Origin: Leucobacter sp. OH1287 | GTDB lineage: Bacteria > Actinomycetota > Actinomycetes > Actinomycetales > Microbacteriaceae | Reading direction: 5' to 3' | Assembly (NCBI RefSeq): GCF_003859945.1 | Contig: NZ_RQYM01000014.1 | Coordinates: forward strand, 1 to 38,594 | DNA: 38,594 bases | In this document: in pieces, positions 33,198 to 38,594 of the stretch | Position numbering within the stretch: position 1 is the first letter of the stretch | Layout: the number at the start of each line of letters is the position of its first letter | Notes under the pieces: generated by a model | The model's input: the letters and a program-made list of their open reading frames with translations, nothing else | Databases searched by the model: none | What the model was told of the DNA's origin: nothing | Made by a program: the position numbers and the translations under genes

Positions 33198-34352
33198 TTG
33201 AAGGTTTTAGCAGCTATGAGCGGCGGCGTGGACAGCGCCGTTGCTGCGGCGCGCGCTGTTGCGGCGGGGCACGACGTTGTTGGTGTGCACCTCGCGCTCA
33301 GCCGGATGCCCGGCACTCTGCGAACAGGTTCGCGCGGCTGCTGCACCATTGAGGACGCGATGGATGCGAGGCGGGTTGCTAACCTGATCGGTATCCCGTT
33401 CTATGTTTGGGATTTTTCGGAGCGCTTCAAAGAGGCGGTTGTTGACGATTTCGTCGCCGAATACGCTGCAGGCCGCACCCCAAACCCGTGCCTGCGCTGC
33501 AACGAAAAGATTAAGTTCGAGGCGCTTTTAGACAAGGCGATCGCGCTCGGCTTTGACGCGGTTGCAACCGGCCACTACGCAAACATTATTGAGGGGCCCA
33601 ACGGTAAAGAGCTGCACAGGGCGTCTGCGCAGGCGAAGGATCAGTCCTATGTGCTCGGCGTTTTAACCGAGCAGCAGCTTGCTCACTGCTATTTCCCGCT
33701 CGGTGACACCCCCTCGAAGGAGCTTGTGCGCGCTGAGGCGGCGGAGCGGGGGATCCAGATCGCCCAAAAACCCGACAGCTACGACATCTGTTTCATCCCC
33801 GACGGTGACACACGCGGTTGGTTAAACGAGCACATGCACCGTGAACCTGGAGATATTGTTGATCAGGCGGGTAACATCGTCGGCAAACACGACGGTGCCA
33901 ACGGCTACACGGTAGGCCAGCGGCGTGGACTGCAGCTCGGCAGGCCAGCCCCGGACGGTAACCCGCGCTATGTGCTCTCGATTCGGCCCGTGTCTAACCA
34001 GGTTGTTGTCGGCCCGAGGGAGGCGCTTGCTGTCGCCCAGATCGCGGGCGGCAGAATGTCGTTCACCGGTGAACCCGGTTTTGATATTGCTGAACCGTTC
34101 CGCTGTGAGGTGCAGATTCGTGCCCACGGTGACACAGTGCCAGCAACCGCGCAGCTGGTTGAAATAACCCCCGAAACCCGCACAGAGCAGCACCGCGCCG
34201 ACGCAACACACGAGCTGGTTGTCACCCCCGATGCGCCGCTTGAGGGTGTTGCGCCCGGTCAGTCCGCGGTTATCTACCTGGATACGCGCGTGCTCGGCCA
34301 GTTCACGATTGATCGCGCCATCTCGGTAACAGACGCAGCCGCGCTGGTTTAG
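33198..34352 (+). CDS. mnmA: tRNA-specific 2-thiouridylase
   Basis: 384-residue ATP-pyrophosphatase that thiolates U34 of Lys, Glu and Gln tRNAs. The PP-loop [10 protein letters not shown] (8-17) activates the base. Catalytic cysteines are Cys98 (TPNPCLRCN) and Cys198 ([11 protein letters not shown]), which relay persulfide sulfur. [13 protein letters not shown] and the C-terminal beta-barrel domains (GQRRGLQLG onward) are typical. Initiation is at a TTG after AAGGAAC with spacing of about 11; no closer ATG or GTG precedes the conserved [11 protein letters not shown]. The gene has its own extended -10 promoter and follows a cysteine desulfurase gene. Confidence 0.97.
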   Translation: MKVLAAMSGGVDSAVAAARAVAAGHDVVGVHLALSRMPGTLRTGSRGCCTIEDAMDARRVANLIGIPFYVWDFSERFKEAVVDDFVAEYAAGRTPNPCLRCNEKIKFEALLDKAIALGFDAVATGHYANIIEGPNGKELHRASAQAKDQSYVLGVLTEQQLAHCYFPLGDTPSKELVRAEAAERGIQIAQKPDSYDICFIPDGDTRGWLNEHMHREPGDIVDQAGNIVGKHDGANGYTVGQRRGLQLGRPAPDGNPRYVLSIRPVSNQVVVGPREALAVAQIAGGRMSFTGEPGFDIAEPFRCEVQIRAHGDTVPATAQLVEITPETRTEQHRADATHELVVTPDAPLEGVAPGQSAVIYLDTRVLGQFTIDRAISVTDAAALV

Positions 34353-34359
34353 TGGCAAA

Positions 34360-34444
34360 GCGGGAGCTTAAGCGGGAATCCGGATACCAAAATGGGAACC
34401 CGGGAGCCCGGGAGCCGAAGCGGGAGCTCGGGAACCCGGGAGCC
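34360..34444. repeat. GGGA-rich degenerate short repeats after mnmA
   Basis: An 85-bp intergenic stretch is built from degenerate GCGGGAGC/GGGAACC units. GGGAACCCGGGAGCC occurs exactly twice (34394-34408 and 34430-34444), with further shorter copies. CCCGGG dyads make it self-complementary. It looks like local slippage or a short-repeat array with no coding content. Confidence 0.75.
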
Positions 34445-34459
34445 AGAGCGACGATAAAA

Positions 34460-34496
34460 AAACAGGGCCGCGCCGGACTCGGTGCAGACCCTGTTT
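34460..34496. terminator. Bidirectional terminator between mnmA and DUF349 gene
   Basis: AAACAGGG (34460-34467) pairs with CCCTGTTT (34489-34496), with a small CCG-n-CGG stem inside the loop. An A-run on the left and a T-rich right side make it usable on both strands between convergent genes. Confidence 0.8.
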
Positions 34497-34530
34497 CGTT
34501 TAGCCGTTACTAGCCGTCGAGCGCGGCGAG

Positions 34531-35730
34531 CTAGGAGCGCTGGGTGCTGAGTTTCTCCTCCAGCTCCGCGGTGTTCTTGCCACCCTTCGCGATCTCGCTC
34601 TCCAGCTCGGCGATGGACGCCTCAAGCTGCCCGCGCAGACCCTCGCTACGAGCCTTGGTTTCTGGATCCGTCGCCCGCCAGTGATCCTCTTCCAGCTGCT
34701 TGACGTGGTTCTCGATGCTGCGCATCTCACCCTCAACGCGGGAAACAGCGTCGCGTGGCACACGGCCGATCTCATCCCAGCGCAACTGGTAGCCGGTTAG
34801 GGCCTTGCGCGCTGCGGCGTGATCTGTTTCGTTGAGCAGCTGTTTCGCCTCAGCGAGCAGCTCTTCCTTAGCTTTCAGGTTTGCGCCGAACTCCTCGTCC
34901 AGTTCCGCAAGCTCAGCCTTCCGGGCACCGTAGAGCACATCACCGGCAGCTTTGAAACGATCCCACAGCTGGTTGTCGATGCGTGAGGTAGACCTGCCGG
35001 TTTTCTTCCACTCTGAGAGCAGGCTGCGGTAGCTTGGAATGCCGGCAGCGCCCTGTTCCGCGAGCGCCTCAGCCTGGGCGATCAGTTTTTCTTTAGCGTT
35101 CCTGACGGTTTTGTTGCGCGAGTCAAGCTTTGCAAAATAGTGACGCCTGCCGATTTCAAACTTGTGCCGGGCTGCCCTGAAGCGTTTCCAGAGCGGATCC
35201 GCAACCGACTTAGGCAGCTGCGGCCCCTTGCGCTGGCTTGCCTGCCAGCTCTTAAACAGCTCATCAAAACGCACACCAGATTCTTTCCAGCGGATCTTGT
35301 CATCCGGCTGGCCTGCGATGCGCTCCGCCTCAGCGACGATCTCCTCACGCTCCGCGATCGCGGCAGCACGTGCCGCCTCACGCTCAGCCTTGTGCTGCTC
35401 AACAAACTCTGCGGCCTTCTTGTCGAGTTTTGCAACCCGCTCGCGCAGCGAGTCAATATCGCCCACAACAGCGGGCTCCTCCAGCTGCTTTTGCAGTTTT
35501 GCAACCGACTCGGTCACGTTCCCGCTTGCTGTTCCGCGAGCCACCCTTGCCTCTAGCAGAGTTACCTGACCGTTTAAGTCTTCAAACTTTCTAACAAAGT
35601 AGGCAAGCGCCTCTTCGGGAGTGCTGTCTGGGTAGGAACCAGCAGGGCGTTCTCCCGCGCTCTCACGGACGTAAACAGTGCCGTCGTCAGCGACACGTCC
35701 CCATTCGGTTTGATTTTGTGTTTCAGTCAC
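34531..35730 (-). CDS. DUF349 repeat protein
   Basis: 399-residue, mostly helical and highly charged protein. After a short N-terminal beta-like part (WGRVADDGTVYVRESAGERPAG) and a coiled segment come three or so DUF349 repeats, each seen as a W-x-x-R/K-F-K/R pattern: DPLWKRFRAARHKFEIGRR, NQLWDRFKAAGDVLYGARK and YQLRWDEIGRVPRD. The function of DUF349 proteins is not established; the N-terminal segment is standard for actinobacterial members. The GTG start follows AAGGGTG. It is convergent with mnmA and divergent from rarA across 329 bp. Confidence 0.9.
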   Translation of the reverse strand: MTETQNQTEWGRVADDGTVYVRESAGERPAGSYPDSTPEEALAYFVRKFEDLNGQVTLLEARVARGTASGNVTESVAKLQKQLEEPAVVGDIDSLRERVAKLDKKAAEFVEQHKAEREAARAAAIAEREEIVAEAERIAGQPDDKIRWKESGVRFDELFKSWQASQRKGPQLPKSVADPLWKRFRAARHKFEIGRRHYFAKLDSRNKTVRNAKEKLIAQAEALAEQGAAGIPSYRSLLSEWKKTGRSTSRIDNQLWDRFKAAGDVLYGARKAELAELDEEFGANLKAKEELLAEAKQLLNETDHAAARKALTGYQLRWDEIGRVPRDAVSRVEGEMRSIENHVKQLEEDHWRATDPETKARSEGLRGQLEASIAELESEIAKGGKNTAELEEKLSTQRS

Positions 35731-36059
35731 TGTTCACCCTTTTCCCACTGTGAATTTCTCTCAATGTGAAGATCACCGTGAATAATCCAGCGGGCTTTAA
35801 ATAGCACCCGCTGATATTTAATGTTCTATTAAACTATGCCATATTGCGGCTGTAGTTTCATATCATTTAGGCGAATATTGGCGTTTCGTTATGATCTGTT
35901 GCTCGGCGTCTGCGGCTGGTTCAGCGCAGAGTGTGTGCGGGCTGCCGAAGTTTAAAACCCGCGGCGATTTGGCTGAGACTCGGTTGTGATCCCATAGCTG
36001 ACCTGGTTTCGCCGCTACAGCAGCGATTGTTTGCAGCATCTCACGCTAGCATTGAGCAC
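35731..36059. promoter_or_regulatory. AT-rich divergent intergenic region before rarA
   Basis: A 329-bp region with no supported gene. It holds an AGCGGG...CCCGCT dyad (about 35788-35811) and three TGTGAA-like elements near the DUF349 start (35749, 35765, 35777). TAGCAT at 36047-36052 ends 7 nt before the rarA ATG and would make that transcript leaderless. The frame upstream of the rarA ATG is open to a GTG at 35931, but the added residues do not resemble RarA. Confidence 0.35.
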
Positions 36060-37484
36060 ATGGTTACTAACAATCAGCCGCTCGCGGTTCGGATGCGCCC
36101 CCGTTCGCTTGACGAGGTGGTGGGGCAGCAGCATCTGCTGTATCCGGGTTCGCCGCTCAGGCAGCTCGCTGAGTCCGCGTCCGGATCGGTTTCGGTTATC
36201 CTCTGGGGTCCGCCGGGCACCGGGAAAACCACGATCGCGCAGGCGCTGGCGAACGCCTCGGGTCTGGAGTTTGTAACCCTCAGCGCGGTCACCGCCGGGA
36301 TTAAAGACGTTCGCACCGTCATGGATCGCGCCCTCAACAAGCGGGATCTCTACGGTGTTTCGACGGTGTTGTTTCTTGACGAGATTCACCGCTTTTCAAA
36401 GGCGCAGCAGGATGCGCTGCTGCCGGGAGTTGAAAACGGCTGGGTGACGCTGGTTGCAGCAACAACTGAAAACCCGTCATTCTCGGTTATTTCGCCACTG
36501 CTGTCGCGCTCTCTGCTGTTGACGCTGCAGCCGCTCAGCGACACCGATCTTGCGGAGCTTGTGCGGCGCGCAATCGCCGCCCCGCAGGGCCTCAACGGCA
36601 CCGTTTCGATAACCCCTGACGGTTTGGAGACGCTTGTGCAGCTCGCCGCCGGCGATGCGAGGCGTGCGCTGACAACGTTGGAGGCTGCGGCCGGTAACGC
36701 AATCGCTGCGGCGGTGGCGGATCCCGCTGCTGGCGGCGCTGACGGCGCCGAGGGCGCTGACGGTGCTGCAGATGCTGAGGGTACCGCGGCCGCTGCTGAA
36801 GCCGAGGCCGCCGACGATGCTGCTGATGCCGTCGCCCCGACCGCGGTTATCACCGCCGAGATCGTCGCGAAAACCGTCGACCGTGCTGTTTTGCGCTACG
36901 ACAAAAACGGCGATCAGCACTATGACGTGATCAGTGCCTTCATCAAGTCAATTCGCGGATCGGACCCTGATGCGGCCGTTCACTACCTCGCCCGAATGAT
37001 CGCGGCGGGGGAGGATCCACGCTTTATCGCCCGCCGACTGATGGTGCACGCCGCCGAGGATATTGGGCTGGCGGATCCACAAGCCCTCGTTGTGGCAACC
37101 GCTGCGGCGCAGGCAACCCAGCTGATCGGGCTGCCCGAGGCGCGACTGCCGCTGGCGGAGGCGACAATCTATCTGGCGTGCGCACCCAAATCGAACGCGG
37201 TGATTAACGCGATCGACACCGCCGCCGCCGATATTAACGCTGGGCGTGCCGGGGTTGTGCCGCCGCACCTGCGTGACTCACACTATCCGGGAGCGAAACA
37301 GCTGGGGCACGGGGCAGGATACCAGTATCCGCACAGCGACCCGCGCGGTCTTGTGGCACAGCAGTATCTGCCGGACACACTGCAAAACAAGATCTACTAT
37401 CGCCCCTCGGTGCACGGTAACGAGGCGGTGATTGGGGAGCGCTTGACGAAGATTCGCGGGGTGACGCGCGGATCCGCAAAATAA
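36060..37484 (+). CDS. rarA: Replication-associated recombination protein A (RarA/MgsA)
   Basis: 474-residue clamp-loader-like AAA+ ATPase acting at stalled forks. Conserved segments are [17 protein letters not shown] at the N-terminus, Walker [10 protein letters not shown] (50-58), Walker [11 protein letters not shown] (103-112), the [10 protein letters not shown] sensor-1 region and LLSRS. The C-terminal tetramerisation half contains [23 protein letters not shown] and [16 protein letters not shown]. An Ala/Asp/Glu/Gly-rich low-complexity insertion (about 219-260) interrupts the lid region and explains the extra length. The chosen ATG is the last start before the conserved N-terminus. rpsD follows after 262 bp. 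Confidence 0.93.
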   Translation: MVTNNQPLAVRMRPRSLDEVVGQQHLLYPGSPLRQLAESASGSVSVILWGPPGTGKTTIAQALANASGLEFVTLSAVTAGIKDVRTVMDRALNKRDLYGVSTVLFLDEIHRFSKAQQDALLPGVENGWVTLVAATTENPSFSVISPLLSRSLLLTLQPLSDTDLAELVRRAIAAPQGLNGTVSITPDGLETLVQLAAGDARRALTTLEAAAGNAIAAAVADPAAGGADGAEGADGAADAEGTAAAAEAEAADDAADAVAPTAVITAEIVAKTVDRAVLRYDKNGDQHYDVISAFIKSIRGSDPDAAVHYLARMIAAGEDPRFIARRLMVHAAEDIGLADPQALVVATAAAQATQLIGLPEARLPLAEATIYLACAPKSNAVINAIDTAAADINAGRAGVVPPHLRDSHYPGAKQLGHGAGYQYPHSDPRGLVAQQYLPDTLQNKIYYRPSVHGNEAVIGERLTKIRGVTRGSAK

Positions 37485-37531
37485 CCGCCGCTGGGATGCT
37501 CACCTGCGAGCGCTGATTTTAGGCAGTTTTG

Positions 37532-37540
37532 TGTTAGAAT
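37532..37540 (+). promoter_or_regulatory. Extended -10 promoter of rpsD
   Basis: TGTTAGAAT (TGn plus TAGAAT) lies about 207 nt before the rpsD start. It is the only strong promoter-like element between rarA and rpsD, and implies a 5' leader of roughly 200 nt. Confidence 0.6.
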
Positions 37541-37547
37541 AATCTTT

Positions 37548-37746
37548 GGCCTTAAATACGTGCTGTGCACGCAGTGGCAGGCTCCTTTTTCAGGGTTTCT
37601 GCAACTGGTCGTTCTCTTACCCCGAGCGGGTGCGCTTTGTCGCGAGCACACCGATAGTGTGTGCGGGCAAAGTCTGGCCGAGAGAGCAAATGCGCCTGAG
37701 ACTGCTCAGGCTATCGCAGAAACTAACAAAATGAAAGGAGCTACGT
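37548..37746 (+). ncRNA. Structured 5' leader of rpsD, candidate S4 autoregulatory RNA
   Basis: About 200 nt without a convincing gene separate the promoter from rpsD. Visible hairpins are GCACAC/GTGTGC (37646-37664) and GCCTGAG-ACTG-CTCAGGC (37694-37711), with CCCGAGCGGG nearby. Ribosomal protein S4 regulates its own mRNA through leader structures in other phyla. A counterpart here is inference from position, length and folding potential. Confidence 0.5.
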
Positions 37747-38376
37747 TTGTCAAAAACAACTCGTAGCCGCGCTATGGTGCGCAAGTCACGCGCACTCGGC
37801 ATTGCACTAACCCCGAAGGCAGCTCGCTTCCTTGAGAAGCGACCATACGCTCCTGGCCAGCACGGCCGCACCAAGCGGAAGAGCGACAGCGACTACGCAG
37901 TTCGGTTGCGTGAGAAGCAGCGTCTGCGCGCACAGTACGGCATCCGTGAGAAGCAGCTGCGGATCGTCTTCAACGAGGCGAAGCGTCAGGCTGGTCTGAG
38001 CGGTGAGAACCTGGTTGAGCTGCTGGAGATGCGCCTTGACGCGCTCGTGCTGCGTGCCGGTTTCGCTCGCACCATTGCACAGGCTCGCCAGATCGTTGTG
38101 CACCGTCACATCCTGGTCAACGGCAAGATCGTTGACCGCCCATCATACCGGGTGAAGCCAGGTCAGCTCGTGCACGTCAAGGAGCGCTCAGAGGCACTTG
38201 AGCCATTCCAGGTTGCTGCAGCTGGCGGCCACGCTGAGGTTCTGCCTCCGGTTCCTGGTTACCTTGAGGTTGAGCTTGACAAGCTGCAGGCTAAGCTGGT
38301 TCGCCGTCCAAAGCGTGCTGAGGTGCCTGTTATCTGCGAAGAGCAGCTGGTTGTTGAGTTCTACTCAGGTCGCTAA
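37747..38376 (+). CDS. rpsD: 30S ribosomal protein S4
   Basis: 209-residue primary 16S rRNA-binding protein that nucleates 30S assembly. Diagnostic segments are RKSRALGIALTPKAARFLEKRPYAPGQHG, SDYAVRLREKQRLRAQYGIREKQLR, the S4 RNA-binding domain LEMRLDALVLRAGFARTIAQARQIVVHRHILVNG and VEFYSGR at the C-terminus. The N-terminal zinc cysteines found in some S4 proteins are absent (cysteine-free type). Initiation is at TTG, with AAAGGAG 7 nt upstream; there is no alternative start before the conserved sequence. It is transcribed alone from the upstream promoter and closed by a strong terminator. Confidence 0.98.
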   Translation: MSKTTRSRAMVRKSRALGIALTPKAARFLEKRPYAPGQHGRTKRKSDSDYAVRLREKQRLRAQYGIREKQLRIVFNEAKRQAGLSGENLVELLEMRLDALVLRAGFARTIAQARQIVVHRHILVNGKIVDRPSYRVKPGQLVHVKERSEALEPFQVAAAGGHAEVLPPVPGYLEVELDKLQAKLVRRPKRAEVPVICEEQLVVEFYSGR

Positions 38377-38389
38377 TTAACAGCTTCAA

Positions 38390-38430
38390 AGTCCCCGTGT
38401 CTCGAACCTCGAGGCGCGGGGATTTTTTTT
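38390..38430 (+). terminator. Intrinsic terminator after rpsD
   Basis: TCCCCGTG pairs with CGCGGGGA, with one wobble, around an inner CCTCGAGG dyad, followed directly by an eight-T run. It ends the rpsD transcript. Positions 38431-38504 carry no recognisable feature. Confidence 0.92.
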
Positions 38431-38504
38431 ATTTGCTGAGCGGATCTAATTGCTCGCCGTTGCCAAATTGTTATGGCTGACTGTTACTCGTCCTCCGCTA
38501 GCTG

Positions 38505-38594
38505 TGGGGTAAGTGGACAGATTGTGTGGCATTTCTTCCGCTGCTTCCCAGTGTTTCCATGCCCTGTAGAGGGGTTAAAGTTCCGGCGACTCAA
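38505..38594. repeat. Right copy of 90-bp terminal inverted repeat
   Basis: Exact reverse complement of positions 1-90. The unique sequences flanking the two copies share no short direct repeat (CCGCTAGC here, AATGCGG at the left), so they do not look like the two ends of one insertion event. Confidence 0.9.

Noticed and set aside
1-38594. Composite transposon bounded by inverted repeats
   Set aside because: The interior is core chromosome (rpsB, tsf, rpsD, pyrH, cdsA), there is no transposase, and the repeat flanks share no target duplication.
1-38594. CRISPR arrays, tRNA genes, riboswitches
   Set aside because: No regularly spaced repeats, cloverleaf-like sequence with CCA-compatible ends, or known riboswitch core was seen; short repeats found are pairs only.

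Overview
The window reads as a stretch of actinobacterial chromosome, most likely from the order Micrococcales and perhaps near Microbacteriaceae (inference). Support comes from the gene order xerC / M23 peptidase / rpsB-tsf-pyrH-frr-cdsA, a DUF3039 gene beside pncB, multi-copy DivIVA-type GY-x4-VD motifs, rarA followed by rpsD, frequent GTG and TTG starts, and several genes that look leaderless. GC content looks like the mid-to-upper 50s by eye, which is moderate for the group. No tRNA, rRNA, CRISPR array, prophage or intact transposase gene was seen. The outermost 90 bases at each end are perfect inverted copies of each other, so the segment appears to be bounded by two oppositely oriented copies of one repeat, either as an assembly break or as a true repeat.

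Layout. (1) 266-7387, envelope block: a membrane-anchored HtrA protease, a protein with two CDP-glycerol glycerophosphotransferase domains, a convergent membrane GT2 glycosyltransferase and a Stealth-family phosphotransferase. This looks like a wall or capsule glycopolymer locus. (2) 7478-9852: an ABC ATPase and its large permease. (3) 9893-12147: DUF3039 protein, a small PH-like membrane protein, and nicotinate phosphoribosyltransferase. (4) 12375-17017: yraN-comM-dprA, with 1-nt stop/start overlaps, then xerC; this is a DNA processing block. (5) 17066-19090, minus strand: a LytM/M23 peptidase and the zinc metallochaperone lipoprotein AztD with a Zur-box-like operator. (6) 19505-24266: rpsB, tsf, pyrH, frr, cdsA and a small protein with four DivIVA motifs. 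(7) 24327-28878: a secreted SLT-type hydrolase, a zinc-ribbon-like small protein, RNase HI, and a 918-residue coiled-coil protein with an N-terminal DivIVA motif. (8) 29039-34352: a membrane protein with an internal lipobox, a CnoX/YbbN-like protein, cysteine desulfurase and MnmA. (9) 34531-38376: DUF349 protein, RarA and ribosomal protein S4.

How the genes fit together. Cell-envelope growth is the main theme: glycopolymer enzymes, two wall hydrolases, CdsA for phospholipid precursors, HtrA quality control and two DivIVA-motif proteins that could organise polar or septal growth. A second theme is nucleic-acid maintenance (YraN, ComM, DprA, XerC, RNase HI, RarA). The cysteine desulfurase next to MnmA fits as the sulfur donor for tRNA 2-thiouridylation.

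Most notable: the large coiled-coil protein keeps one unbroken 11-residue repeat register for about 47 repeats; the hexamer GGATCC is about four-fold over-represented across the window; rpsB and rpsD have long structured leaders; a Zur-like operator overlaps an apparently leaderless aztD promoter; and one membrane protein carries a complete-looking lipoprotein signal in its middle.
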